Under the pieces are notes generated by a model. The model worked only from the letters and a program-made list of their open reading frames with translations, ran no database searches and had not been told where the DNA came from. A stretch of 64,000 nt of DNA from Multifurca ochricompacta (lineage: Eukaryota > Basidiomycota > Agaricomycetes > Russulales > Russulaceae). Location of the stretch: the NCBI GenBank assembly GCA_022496185.1, contig WTXG01000090.1:1-64000 (forward strand), given 5' to 3'. Both the position numbers and the translations under genes were made by a program. Numbering within the stretch: position 1 is the stretch's first letter; every line of letters starts with the position of its first letter. This document shows positions 1 through 10,258 of this stretch, one piece after another.

Positions 1-1352
1 GTGGTCAGAGGAGTGGGGACCATGGGTGGGGAGGTCTTCCTGCGGGCCATCGATGTGTCCTGAGGGACTCATCTGAGGGTCCATGTAGATGGAGGGAGAC
101 CTGTGAGGAGGGGGAAGGGAATGGATCTGGAGGGAAGAGACATCCGCGAGTTTGTGGATGTACTGTTTCATGGGAAGGAACCGGATTAGCTCATGGAGGG
201 GGCATGGGGTGTGGTGTGAAAGGCCCCAGCTATCTTGTGGACAATCTGATTGGTGACTCCCTGTAGGAGCTTGATCAGTCCAGTGGATTGTTTGGTACCT
301 ATCCAGAGTTGGCACCCATAGGACAGGACTGGGAGGCAGATGGCATTAAGGACGAGGTGCCAGTTAGCCATAGTGATGCCCTGGGCAGAGTTGCCTAGGC
401 AGAGAGGGTGTGGATGGAGGCGTGTGCACATCGGCACATGATCTGTATGTGTGGTACCAAGAGAGGTTCTTGGTAAAGTAAAAACCAAGGTATCGAACTG
501 AGGGACCAGGTACAACCTTGAAGTATGTGTTGTGTTCTGGGTCTGGCAGCCAGATGTGAGGGGGAGGGAGGTTCTGGGTCCTAGCTCTTGAGAAGAAGAG
601 GGCTTCTGTCTTGTCCAGGTCAGTGGACATCCCAGCCCAGGACAGCCAATCCAGTACAATGTGGAAGTGTGCCTCTAACGAGGTCATGACATCATCCCAG
701 GTGGCACCCCAAGCAAACAGGAGGCCATCATCCACATACATGGATAGACGGCATCCTGTCCACTTAGCAGCCAACACAAGGAGGGGGCTCATGTAGAGTG
801 TGGATAGGACAGGGGAGAGTGGGAACCTTGTGGGGTGCCAATGTGGAGTGGGATTGGGGGCCCAGTGGTGTTGTTGAATGAGAGTGAGGCCGTGTGGCCA
901 TGAGGAAAGAATGTATCCAGCCAGACAGGCTGTGGTGGTGGCCCAGTTGGGAGATGATGTGGGCACATCAAGCAGGGTGGATGTGATCAAAGAAACCTGA
1001 TACGTCAAAGAGGACAATTCCACAGACGAAGCTGCAGGACTGGGCCATGGTGACATCATGAACAAGTGAGAGAGCAGAGTTGAGGCAGCAGGAATGTGTG
1101 CATGCCCTGAATTGTGCAGAGGAAAGAGTCTGGTGTGTGTCAATGTCGAATGTAAGGTGTTTGGCCACGCACTTTTCCAGAAGCTTGCCAAGGGTCTCCA
1201 GGAGGGAGATCGGGTGATGTGCCTTGGCAAGGGAGTAGTCCAGTCGGTCAGGCTTAGGCAAGACTACTGTAAGTGCAGCCTTCCAGTGGGAGGGGACATG
1301 AGACAAAGAGAGTGAGGCATTGAAGAGCATGGTGATCCATGTGCCAATGGTA
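1..1352 (-). pseudogene. Decayed LINE ORF2 (RT and C-terminal region)
   Basis: The minus strand encodes, in several frames, pieces matching ORF2 of the near-intact LINE at 48901-56599. In gene order these are a segment with LFDVSGFFDH (1330-968), the template-grip motif IGTPQGS (971-789), the catalytic YVDDGLLF box near 740 and the KTEALFFS motif. After a frameshift comes the thumb/linker with LVLNAICLPVLSYG (659-186), then further decayed sequence to the window edge. The same motifs occur in the same order in the complete copy. At least three frameshifts or stops prevent a product. The element continues upstream at 2771-3081 and 4247-4602 after removal of two insertions. Confidence 0.88.
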
Positions 1353-1357
1353 TCCCA

Positions 1358-2765
1358 TGTGAAACAGGCATGTGCGTGTCACGGCTCTACCTTATTTTTC
1401 CTTTTCTTTTCCCTCTTTTGGATCACATGACTGTGGGAAGATTCCCCAGCAGTCTCAAGACGTGATCATGGGAATGTAGTCGTGACATGGATCATGTGAC
1501 CGAGTCACATGTAATAGTCACATGCTGCTTAGTCAGCACAAGAGCCACTCAACAATAACAAGTCGATTCTCTATTGTGTTTACCACAATAGGCAAGGCCC
1601 CACAGTCTAGATGGTTCTAGACCAAGTGGAGCTGTTATCAAGATAAGAGGAGTCCAGCCTAGAAGGTTCTAGGTAAGTGGAGCTCTAGATAAGGGCCCAG
1701 GTTGGGCCATGGCCAATTTTAGCACAGAACCACATGTATCAGTAGATAGACGTGTTCCAGACCTAAGGGCTAGATTACATATCAGTTATCTACTCCACAA
1801 TGACGTCACTATGACATCACATTGTGGAGCATGATCAGTCAGCAGAGTAAAGCAGCTTACGAATCACAAAGATAAGGCTCAGTCAGCAATACAGCTGACT
1901 GATACTTGCTGATTCTTGCTTACACTTACTGCTTACTTCGTTACACTGAGAAATGTATATAAGACCCTCTGTAACAGCCTGTAGCCCCCATCTTGTCCTC
2001 TTGGGGCTGCAGGTGAGTAACTGTCTACAAGTTCGATACATAGTGCTAATGGTATCCTGCCTCCCTGTGTGACTCGATCCTTTGGATCTTGTCCTCTTGG
2101 GGCTGCAGCTTCTTCCAGTTTCAGAACGCCGTCATCGTGGTTGCATAAACCACAGTGGGTGACACAGTTCCTGGTCATTGCTTGACGCGTGACGTTTGCC
2201 TCCGCGGTACGCCCAACGACTTAGGTCACCACACCTTTGCCCTTCTTTGTTACTAAGTGTACACGGAGCTTCACCCGTTACAGTGCACAGCATACTGACT
2301 GTAAAGTTAGCGGGTTAGGCTAGAAAGACAAGTTACTTCAGAGGTAGAAGAAACTCTATTATACTATACTACACACCTAGAAAGACAAGTTCTATATACA
2401 GAGTTAGTCTAAGGTAGTGATGATAGTAGAGAGGACGACTTACACTTCAGAGGTAGAAGAAACTCTGAAGTGTAAGAGACAAAACAGACACCCTTATATA
2501 CTTTCCAAGGGATGGTCTGTGCACTGGGAATAAGTCCACAAGTGCCGGACTAAGTCCAAACAATAAACAAGAGGGAGAAAGGCCATTGGCCACTACAGAA
2601 ATCACATGTTATATGGTGCATCAGTCAGCTACTGCGGAATGTGAGAAAGAAAGTAATAAAGATAATGTAAATAGTCCGAAACTCCGGTATCTAATCTAAT
2701 CTACAAAGTAGCTAATCTAATCACCTGATGCCTGAAGCATCACCGAACATCTCCTGTGTTCAACA
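1358..2765 (-). mobile_element. Copia solo LTR, minus, with a nested LTR
   Basis: The sequence runs from TGTGAAACAGG to TGTTCAACA and is flanked by the perfect 5-bp duplication TCCCA (1353-1357 and 2766-2770) inside the LINE RT gene. It matches, in reverse, the solo LTR at 42352-42854 and the LTRs at 6723-8772 and 37826-40205. A TATA-like tatatactt on the minus-strand reading and a repeated ACTTCAGAG motif are shared with the other copies. With the nested insertion (1377-2282) removed, the LTR is about 500 bp. Confidence 0.9.
1377..2282 (+). mobile_element. Nested solo LTR (TGTCACGG...CGTTACA)
   Basis: A 906-bp TG...CA sequence interrupts the Copia LTR. It is flanked by GTGCG (1372-1376) and GTGCA (2283-2287), a 5-bp duplication with one CpG-type transition; uninterrupted LTR copies have GTGCGC at this point. 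It contains a TATA-like tgtatataag near 1954 and two repeats of a tcttgtcctcttggggctg motif (about 1990 and 2088). The same motif and the same CCCGTTACA end recur at 58352-59110, so that region is probably a relative. No coding sequence is seen. Confidence 0.75.
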
Positions 2766-2770
2766 TCCCA

Positions 2771-3081
2771 AGCATCTTTCAAAATAGCCCAGCTGATCTT
2801 AGAGAGGCACAGTGCAGAGGTGGACTTAGTGTGCATGAGCAAGTCATGGATCTTGGACTTGGAGAACAGGTGCCAGTCTCTCTGAGGGAGGGCTGGGGGG
2901 TCATCCTGGAAGGACTCTGGAACAGGGGATGTTTCAGTGCCAAAGAAGCATGCTGCCAACACATCTTCGATGTCCAATCTATCCCACAACAGGGGGCCGT
3001 TTGGTCAGTGAAGAGTGGGTATGTTAGCCAAGTGGCACCCTAGGCACCACTGGGCTACATCCCAGATCCCTTGCATCGCAA
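2771..3081 (-). pseudogene. LINE ORF2 fragment (linker upstream of RT)
   Basis: The minus strand encodes WDRLDIEDVLAACFFG, FQDDPPALP and LCLSKISWAILK. These align with WDRPAIEEVFVAQFFG, FEDDPPQFP and GLSKLNWRILK of the near-intact LINE ORF2. It lies directly upstream, in gene order, of the fragment at 1-1352 once the solo LTR is removed, and downstream of 4247-4602 once the hAT-like element is removed. This places all three in one LINE copy. Confidence 0.88.
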
Positions 3082-3089
3082 GGGCCTTG

Positions 3090-4238
3090 TAGTGTTTAAA
3101 AGTCTGGTCCATTGGACCAAAAAAAGACTGCAAACTGGACCAGACTGGACTGATGGCAACCGGACCACCAGTTGCAGTTGCCCCAATTTTTCACACATGC
3201 AGTCTGCAGTCCATCAACAATGATAGACTGCCTAAAAACCGGACTAGACCGGTATAGACCGGTCTGGACCGGTCTTTTTGGTGCCTTAAAGATAAGATAA
3301 GATAGTGCATTCTAATATAGATAACTACCATTGAAAACTGCACAGAATGCAGATAGTGATGGATGCATAAGGCTTAAGGCAATCAGAGACACTCAGAATT
3401 GTGCATAGAGCAAGTATATTACTATTACTACTATCCTACAAAGTTTCAGATCAGATCATGCATCTGATCTGAAGTGAGACAAGAATCAGTTACAGTGACT
3501 CAAAAATGTGATTCAATGTTTGGCACTCTCTGGTTATTTGTAAATTAATAACAAAGCTAGGCCAAACAGAGCCACGTGTTTGGTGTAGGCCTGGCAGATG
3601 TACATAATAGCTTTATACCAAAAAAGGAATGATGTAATTATGAGTGGTATTCATGGAGATATAGGCAATTTAATCTGATGCATCATTGAATCACCTTTTT
3701 GAGTCACTGTAACTGATTCTTGTCTCACTTCAGATCAGATGCAAGATCTGATCTGAAACTTTGTAGGATAGTAGTAATAGTAATATACTTGCTCTATGCA
3801 CAATTCTGAGTGTCTCTGATTGCCTTAAGCCTTATGCATCCATCACTATCTGCATTCTGTGCAGTGTTTAATGGTAGTTATCTATATTAGAATGCTCTGT
3901 CTTTATCTAATCTAATCTTTCCTTGTAATAACCAGTCCATGATATATGACCAATATTCCTACAGTTTAGTTTATGTGGTTAACTTTAGCACATCTCTTGT
4001 CTTGAAAGTGTCTGGGAACTGACCTCTGACCAGTTCAGACTGGTTCAGACTGGTTCTGAACTGGTTGCATGAAAACCGGTTGCAACTGGTTGTTGGACTG
4101 AAACCAGACTGGTATGGACTGGTCCTAAGTGGTCCAGTCTGCAGTTGCAGTATATTTGAGTTACTATAGACCAGTTGCCAGTCCAGTCCACATGAAATAT
4201 ATTGAAAAAACCAGACTGGACCAGACTTTTAAACACTA
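3090..4238. mobile_element. hAT-like non-autonomous element
   Basis: The terminal inverted repeat is TAGTGTTTAAAAGTCTGGTC, with its reverse complement at the right end, and the flanking 8-bp duplication is perfect (GGGCCTTG at 3082-3089 and 4239-4246). An 8-bp target duplication with TAGTG/CACTA ends fits the hAT superfamily. Subterminal regions carry many short GACCGGT and CAGTCCAG-type repeats, plausible transposase-binding clusters. No transposase is encoded. The element splits the LINE and itself holds an inverted-repeat block at 3302-3897. Confidence 0.88.
3302..3897. repeat. Inverted repeat with central CAGTG...CACTG unit
   Basis: Arms of about 200 bp (around 3302-3520 and 3683-3897) are reverse complements; for example the stretch ending gacaagaatcagttacag is mirrored at about 3710-3730. 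The centre (3494-3709) begins CAGTGACTCAAAA and ends with its complement between TA dinucleotides, as in Tc1/mariner MITEs. The loop is not palindromic. Either a MITE landed at the centre of an older inverted repeat, or this is one foldback unit. No coding potential. Confidence 0.7.
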
Positions 4239-4246
4239 GGGCCTTG

Positions 4247-4602
4247 TCTGTCCAGTCACACTTAGCAGACTGTATCTCCTTATGGAGTGCATTCTGTAAG
4301 CAATGCTTCTCAGAATGGTCCCCAGGAGGGGTGAGGCACAGTGCTGAGACAGCCTGGGAACAAGAGGGCCGCCACCAGCAAGAGCGTTTCATGCGAGGGG
4401 TGATGGGTTTTGACAGCCAGAGGTCTGCTGAGGAGGTGATGGCATCCATGATGGTGTCCATGAAGCAGTCAACCTCATCAGGAGTAGCCAGAGCGGATAA
4501 GGGAGGGAGGAGGAACTTAAGGGAGTCCAGCCAAGCTTTGTGATCAGCCTGCAAAACTTCTAGTGAGTACCTGAGCCTAGCAGGTCCAGGTGTTTGGGCT
4601 AG
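4247..4602 (-). pseudogene. LINE ORF2 fragment (endonuclease-RT linker)
   Basis: The minus strand encodes HKAWLDSLKFLLPPLSAL, ASCSQAVSALC-like and KEIQSAKCDWTDKAL pieces. These align with the ORF2 region LTAWRDHLELSLPPI, TQAVSALCRSR and KEIRAAKFAWTNKAI of the LINE at 48901-56599. The match stops where the Tc1-type composite begins at 4605. The expected upstream LINE sequence (endonuclease, ORF1) is not on the other side, where Copia sequence lies instead. Confidence 0.85.
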
Positions 4603-4934
4603 TACAGTAGCCCACAAAACTGTTCCAATGTTTGGCCACCCTGAAGAGATTGACCTACCACACAATGAGAATAATTTCCAAAATTAGTAGAACTTAGTAG
4701 ATAATAGTGTAGCAGCTAAGCTTCAATTAGAGCCTATACTAATGTCAATTGGATCAGTGGTTCATGATATATAAAATGTTTTGTGAGGCATTATCATTGG
4801 AACAGTTTTGTGGCCAACATGTGAGATGACAAAACCGGTATCTGGTGGTCATGGGAATGCATTGACAGTCATGTGACAATGTTTAATAAGTTGAACACAC
4901 ACCAAATAATCATCAACAACACTTGCTTCTTACC

Positions 4935-5290
4935 ATGCATGCCCTCTCTGCTGCCAAAAGGACTCACATCATCTCCCTCCTCACTTCAGGCAAATCTGCC
5001 CATAAAGTGTCAACTATGACTGGCCATGGCACTATTATCATCTCAAGATGGGTCATAAATACTGCCCTTACCATCCCAAGTCAAATGGAGGGAGACCAAG
5101 GAAGCTGACAGAGAGAAATGCTCAGCATGCTGTTTGCCTTATCTCCTCTGGCAGGGCAGACACAGATGTGGAAGTGACTAGAGCACTTCAGAAGTTGTTA
5201 ATGGGTTCCTCTATCAACATAATATGCCCATCCATCCTCCCATCAAGTTTTCAAGCCATAACTGGCCCCTCCCATATCATACACCCCCAT
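4935..5290 (+). pseudogene. Tc1-type transposase N-terminus, left arm
   Basis: The reading begins MHALSAAKRTHIISLL and, after a frame change near 5060, continues NGGRPRKLTERNAQHAV and SSGRADTDVEVTRAL. This is the paired helix-turn-helix DNA-binding region of Tc1/Tc3 transposases, including the GRPRKLT hinge between the two HTH motifs. The DDE domain is absent. An inverted copy occupies 5529-5884. Confidence 0.75.
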
Positions 5291-5528
5291 TCCATCATAA
5301 GTGCAATAGGCCACAAAACCAATCCAATGACATTGCTACACAAAACATTTTATATATCATGAACCACTGACCCAATTGACATCAGTATAGGCTCTAAGTG
5401 ACACTTAGATGATACAATATCATCTACCAATTTCTACTAATTTTGGAAATTATTCCTATGGTGTGGTTGGTCAATCTCTTCAGGATGGTTAAACATTGGA
5501 ATGGTTTTGTGGGTTACTGTATGATGGA

Positions 5529-5884
5529 ATGGGGGTGTATGATATGGGAGGGGCCAGTTATGGCTTGAAAACTTGATGGGAGGATGGATGGGCATATTAT
5601 GTTGATAGAGGAACCCATTAACAACTTCTGAAGTGCTCTAGTCACTTCCACATCTGTGTCTGCCCTGCCAGAGGAGATAAGGCAAACAGCATGCTGAGCA
5701 TTTCTCTCTGTCAGCTTCCTTGGTCTCCCTCCATTTGACTTGGGATGGTAAGGGCAGTATTTATGACCCATCTTGAGATGATAATAGTGCCATGGCCAGT
5801 CATAGTTGACACTTTATGGGCAGATTTGCCTGAAGTGAGGAGGGAGATGATGTGAGTCCTTTTGGCAGCAGAGAGGGCATGCAT
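5529..5884 (-). pseudogene. Tc1-type transposase N-terminus, right arm
   Basis: This is the reverse-complement partner of 4935-5290 and encodes the same MHALSAAKRTHIISLL and GRPRKLTERNAQHAV segments with the same internal frame break. The shared break shows that the arms were copied from one already damaged source or were homogenised later. There is no catalytic domain. Confidence 0.75.
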
Positions 5885-6216
5885 GGTAAGAAGCAAGTGT
5901 TGTTGATGATTATTTGGTGTGTGTTCAACTTATTAAACATTGTCACATGACTGTCAATGCATTCCCATGACCACCAGATACCGGTTTTGTCATCTCACAT
6001 GTTGGCCACAAAACTGTTCCAATGATAATGCCTCACAAAACATTTTATATATCATGAACCACTGATCCAATTGACATTAGTATAGGCTCTAATTGAAGCT
6101 TAGCTGCTACACTATTATCTACTAAGTTCTACTAATTTTGGAAATTATTCTCATTGTGTGGTAGGTCAATCTCTTCAGGGTGGCCAAACATTGGAACAGT
6201 TTTGTGGGCTACTGTA

Positions 6217-6460
6217 GTTCACCCATACAACTGCATTGTGACAATAAGGGTGCAGTAGATCTTGCATTAAACCCTGTCACAGGAAGGCGATCAAAGCACA
6301 TACCAATAAAGTACCATGCCATTAGGGAGTATGTAGAATCACACCAGATAGAGTTGGTGCAAACTCCCACTGGAGAGATGCTGGCAGATGGCCTTACAAA
6401 GTCTCTGCCCAGATCATCTTTTGATCTCATGGTAACTGGATTTGGACTAGTGCTGGAATG
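6217..6460 (+). pseudogene. Copia RNase H C-terminal fragment
   Basis: The reading IQLHCDNKGAVDLALNP, KHIPIKYHAIREYV and LADGLTKSLP matches the C-terminal RNase H region of Ty1/Copia polyproteins: the CDNKSAI catalytic Asp box, the KHIDVKYHFIRE box and the LADxxTKxL end. Only the last 80 residues or so survive, because the composite element at 4605-6214 abuts the left end. About 260 bp of non-coding sequence follows, then the polypurine tract and the 3' LTR. Confidence 0.88.
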
Positions 6461-6711
6461 AAGGAGTTGGAATCTGGAGACTTTGTATACCAGTTTCACT
6501 CTCCCACCATGCAACATGAGCATGTTCTCGACCTCGAGAGTGATGCAAGTGGTGTGAGTTTGCACAAGCGAATCTACAACTCGCACGCAAAGCTCACAAA
6601 CCAGCACTTGAGAGTTAGAGAAGTTGGATCTCTGGCTGGTGATATGTTTGTTTAATTGTGAACAGCAGTGTGCTCACTCAACTCATTTCCACTATATGAT
6701 CAATGCCTTCA

Positions 6712-6722
6712 CCATGGAGGGA
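6712..6722 (+). promoter_or_regulatory. Copia polypurine tract
   Basis: The purine run atggaggga directly precedes the TGTTGACAC start of the LTR, the position expected of the plus-strand primer in LTR retrotransposons. Confidence 0.65.
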
Positions 6723-6890
6723 TGTTGACACAGGATGTGTCAGGAGATGCTTCAGGCATCTAAGGTTCGCTTCAGCTGTAGATTAGATTAGATTAGACTT
6801 CGGAGTATTGGACTTTTTATGTTATCTTTATTACACTTCTTTCTCACCTTACTCAGCTGATTAGTGATGGACTTAGTAATGTGCAGTATA

Positions 6891-8512
6891 CAGTGCCTCA
6901 CAAAACTGAGTCAATGTTTTGCACTTTTGCACTGTTTGTTGAATATTGCATCAGCCAAAACAAATATAAACAAAGTCTTGGTAGACCATAAAAGGTACAA
7001 GATAAGGGTTATGTAATGCAACAATAATTATGTAAGTCTGATCAAAACCTGTGGAGCTATGCCCATTTCAAATTGGGGACTCATTGACTCAGTTTTGTGA
7101 GTGGGTATCAGAAATATCAGAATCTGATGCTCCACCAAATGTACAGCAACCAATCCTTAATATATGGTTACCATAGTTATCTTAATATTGATGGGACCTG
7201 GAATAGAGCTATTTAACCATGGTTTACATTCCCAGAATATTATAATTTCCCAATGCACCCCACCTCCTCTGCTCAGAGAGAAAACATGCTCTCTCTGGCC
7301 TCTGAAGGTCATTCCACTCACACTATTGCCTCCAGACTCAGCCTCAGCCAGTCCAGAGTCTCTAGGACACTCAGAACCCTCCTTCCCAACCATCAATCAC
7401 CTCATTTTGGTCATCTTTCCAAGCTCTCTGGTACCTCTGAACATGCTATCATGATACAAATCACCACAGGAAAGGTTGGCAGTGCTGTCCAGGCCACAAA
7501 GCACATCAATTCCATCATCCCCAACCATGTCTCTTCACAAACTGTGCATTGGGTTCTTAAACAACATTCATTCAAGGCTGTAACAAAGAAGAAAAGGCCA
7601 CTACTCTCTGCAGTACATTGCAAGAAGCACTTAGCCTTTGCTTTGAAGTACAGAGAGTGGACTGTGGAGGACTGGCATCTGACCCAAACCTGTTAATTTT
7701 GGTCTCAGCTGACCAAATCACCCTCTCCCAGTCCTCCATAGTCCATTTTTGGTACTTCAAAGCAAAGGCTAAGTGCTTCTTGCAATGTACTGCAGAGAGT
7801 AGTGGCCTTTTCTTCTTTGTTACAGCCTTGAATGAATGTTGTTTAAGAACCCAATGCACAGTTTGTGAAGAGACATGGTTGGGGATGATGGAATTGATGT
7901 GCTTTGTGGCCTGGACAGCACTGCCAACCTTTCCTGTGGTGATTTGTATCATGATAGCATGTTCAGAGGTACCAGAGAGCTTGGAAAGATGACCAAAATG
8001 AGGTGATTGATGGTTGGGAAGGAGGGTTCTGAGTGTCCTAGAGACTCTGGACTGGCTGAGGCTGAGTCTGGAGGCAATAGTGTGAGTGGAATGACCTTCA
8101 GAGGCCAGAGAGAGCATGTTTTCTCTCTGAGCAGAGGAGGTGGGGTGCATTGGGAAATTATAATATTCTGGGAATGTAAACCATGGTTAAATAGCTCTAT
8201 TCCAGGTCCCATCAATATTAAGATAACTATGGTAACCATATATTAAGGATTGGTTGCTGTACATTTGGTGGAGCATCAGATTCTGATATTTCTGATACCC
8301 ACTCACAAAACTGAGTCAATGAGTCCCCAATTTGAAATGGGCATAGCTCCACAGGTTTTGATCAGACTTACATAATTATTGTTGCATTACATAACCCTTA
8401 TCTTGTACCTTTTATGGTCTACCAAGACTTTGTTTATATTTGTTTTGGCTGATGCAATATTCAACAAACAGTGCAAAAGTGCAAAACATTGACTCAGTTT
8501 TGTGAGGCACTG
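6891..8512. mobile_element. 1622-bp palindromic Tc1 derivative, copy 1
   Basis: The ends are CAGTGCCTCACAAAACTGAG and its complement, flanked by TA. Arms of about 760 bp (6891-7650 and 7752-8512) are nearly identical inverted copies around a loop of about 100 bp that is itself partly self-complementary. Each arm carries the 5' part of a Tc1-like transposase (7253-7690 plus; 8150-7572 minus). Copies 2 and 3 (28986-30607; 56730-58351) have exactly the same length. A transcript would fold into one long hairpin. Confidence 0.92.
7572..8150 (-). pseudogene. Tc1-like transposase, truncated (copy 1)
   Basis: The reading starts MHPTSSAQRENMLSLA and shows the first HTH (HTIASRLSLSQSRVSRTL), the second HTH region and WTMEDWERVIWSAETKINRF. 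The last segment corresponds to the VIWSDETKINRFG box holding the first catalytic Asp of Tc1 transposases; here the Asp is Ala. The frame then runs into the opposite arm, so the second and third catalytic acids are missing. It cannot be active but could in principle still bind element ends. Confidence 0.85.
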
Positions 8513-8772
8513 TAGCATGTGATTCTCCTTTGGCCAATGGCCTTTGTCCCTCACTGTTTATCATCCGGCACTTGTGGACTTATTCCCAGTGCGCACAGAC
8601 CATCCCTTGGGGTATATAAGGGTGTCTGTTTTGTCTCTTTCACTTCAGAGTTCTTCTAACCTCTGAAGTGTAAGTTCCCTTTAATCTACTCTCTACTTCC
8701 TTTAGACTAACACTCTATGTAGTAACTTGTCTTTTCTAGGTCAGTAGTGTAGTTAATAGAGAGTTCTTCTAA

Positions 8773-9302
8773 CCTTGACCACCAACTTGATAATTCATTC
8801 CACTCAGGCAGCCTCTCCCTCCTTTGTTCCAGTCGCATCTAGTCCCATGTCCAATGACACCATTGTTCATCAACAAGCTGAGGAACGAACCAGTATCCCT
8901 CCTTCCATCACCCCTGATACACCGCCTTTATCTTTCCCAGTTTCTATTCCCAGCAACACAACTCGTGCGAACATGCAAACACCCTCAAACTCTTCGGTGA
9001 TCCAATCTGCCCATATGCCTTCCGGACTGATATCTCTTTCCTCAAACTCAGCCACTGCATCTTCCATCGCTGCTCAACAAGGGGCATCTACATCTGACCC
9101 AGACAGAACAGAAAATGATCCAGCAGTTGTTAGAGTGTACGGCAACTCTCAGAACCACATTCTTCCCACTCCAATCGAGGCACCCGTTCATCCACTTCAG
9201 TTAACTATGTCGGCTTCTGAGGAGGAAAATAAAGTTTCATCTGGTTCCCCTGATGGAATTCATGGTTCACTCTCCGAAAATACTGATAAGGTTGAGGTGT
9301 AG
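8773..9302 (+). pseudogene. DUF6535 gene C-terminal fragment (duplicate)
   Basis: The open frame of about 175 codons is nearly the same as the C-terminus of the DUF6535 gene at 45249-48063, sharing SPMSNDTIVHQQAEERTSIP, MSASEEENKVSSGSPDGIHG and the end SENTDKVEV followed by a stop. It is a Ser/Pro/Thr-rich, probably disordered tail with no membrane segments. The upstream exons and the DUF6535 domain are absent and there is no promoter, so it is a displaced tail. The duplicated 3' flank continues for about 180 bp. Confidence 0.88.
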
Positions 9303-9487
9303 CATGTTCACTTTGCCATGACTTTCGAAAGTTGCTTGTAAGTTCTGATGTTCTTTATCTTGCTGCGAGTGTAGCATATATAGGGTTCTCCATGTGCTAT
9401 ATATGAAATGAATGAGATACCTATACCATTTGTGTGAAGTCGTACGCGCCAGTGTTATTAAACCTTCGTGATGTATGATTGCGAGAC
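9303..9487 (+). other. Duplicated 3' flank of DUF6535 gene
   Basis: This non-coding sequence (gctatatatgaaatgaatga, then the gtgttattaaaccttcg region) matches, in reverse, the sequence just downstream of the complete DUF6535 gene (about 45135-45248). The duplication unit is therefore genomic and not a processed copy. Confidence 0.7.
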
Positions 9488-9936
9488 TAGTGATGTGCCT
9501 GGCCTGGCTCAGAGAAACTAAAAGCCAAAGCTGCCGGCTCAGGCCGCAGCTTTCAACAGCACATACAAGTGCAATAGCAATTGTCAAAATCAGTAGAAAT
9601 CTGATCACAAAGTGGTTGATTTGGGTCACGTGATCATGTTTATCGCAGCATTTCAAACTTTTTCTTCAATATAGCTTTGCAATACATAACACACCATAGT
9701 TATAGTTCAGCTAATCCAAATCTGACTTGGTGTGTTACATATTGCAAAGCTATATCGAAGAAAAAGTTTGAAATGCCGCGATAAACATGATCACGTGACC
9801 CAAATCAACCACTTTGTGATCAGATTTCTACTGATTTTGACGATTGCTATTGCACTTGTATGTGCTGTTGAAAGCCGCAGCCTGAGCCGGCAGCTTTGGC
9901 TTTTAGTTTCACTGAGCCGGGCCAGGCACATCACTA
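9488..9936. mobile_element. hAT-like MITE with long inverted arms
   Basis: It begins TAGTGATGTGCCTGGC and ends with its complement. Arms of roughly 200 bp are near-perfect inverted repeats that include a cacgtgatcatg stretch. It is closely related to the MITE at 60524-61024, which has a clean 8-bp duplication. No convincing duplication is seen here (tgcgagac versus tgtctgag), so the flanks may have been altered. No coding potential. Confidence 0.75.
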
Positions 9937-10258
9937 TGTCTGAGTGCTTCCTAGTCCGATTCATACATACATACCTCTAGGATAAATATTTGTTTCTCAA
10001 ACCTGGCATGCTGTGTTTTCTCCAACTTCTCAACAACAAGAAATGCTCACTTCATCTAACTCTTGGTGCATGGGGGATTTTGGATTGCAAAGGTCCTGGC
10101 GCCAGATAAGTCAATTTTTTCCATGGGCTTAGCATTGTAACTGATTCTTCATGTCGTGCAATTTTGCAAGAAGGGCATGGGATATTTATTAAGTGGAGGA
10201 ACAGCACAATGAGGTTGAAAGTTTCTCTGTGGGCCGTTGAGAGTAACTGATTCACGTA
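9937..10258. other. Unassigned intergenic sequence
   Basis: No coding similarity, terminal repeat or RNA gene is recognised here. It may be host sequence between the MITE and the solo LTR. Confidence 0.4.

Larger units (their letters stand above)
4605..6214. mobile_element. Palindromic Tc1/mariner composite element
   Basis: The ends are CAGTAGCCCACAAAACTG and its reverse complement, each flanked by TA. The element is a near-perfect palindrome. A unit of about 212 bp occurs three times: left (4605-4816), centre (about 5303-5520, more diverged) and right (about 6003-6214). The two spacers are inverted copies of the first part of a Tc1-type transposase gene. The transposase is cut before the catalytic residues, so the element is non-autonomous. 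Left flank is LINE (minus) and right flank is Copia RNase H (plus), so the two sides do not come from one interrupted sequence. Confidence 0.85.
6723..8772 (+). mobile_element. Copia 3' LTR, truncated, with palindrome inserted
   Basis: The LTR starts TGTTGACACAGG and matches the solo LTR at 42352-42854 from its GATGCTTCAGGCATC motif through a TATA box (ggtatataagggtg near 8613) to the ACTTCAGAG repeats. A 1622-bp palindromic element interrupts it at TA (6889-6890 and 8513-8514). The LTR stops about 70-90 bp short of its expected end and abuts a DUF6535 gene fragment at 8773, a rearrangement breakpoint. Confidence 0.85.

Noticed and set aside
9488..9936. Long hairpin as a possible microRNA gene
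   Set aside because: The ends are hAT-type and a relative with a clean 8-bp duplication exists at 60524-61024, so a MITE explains it.
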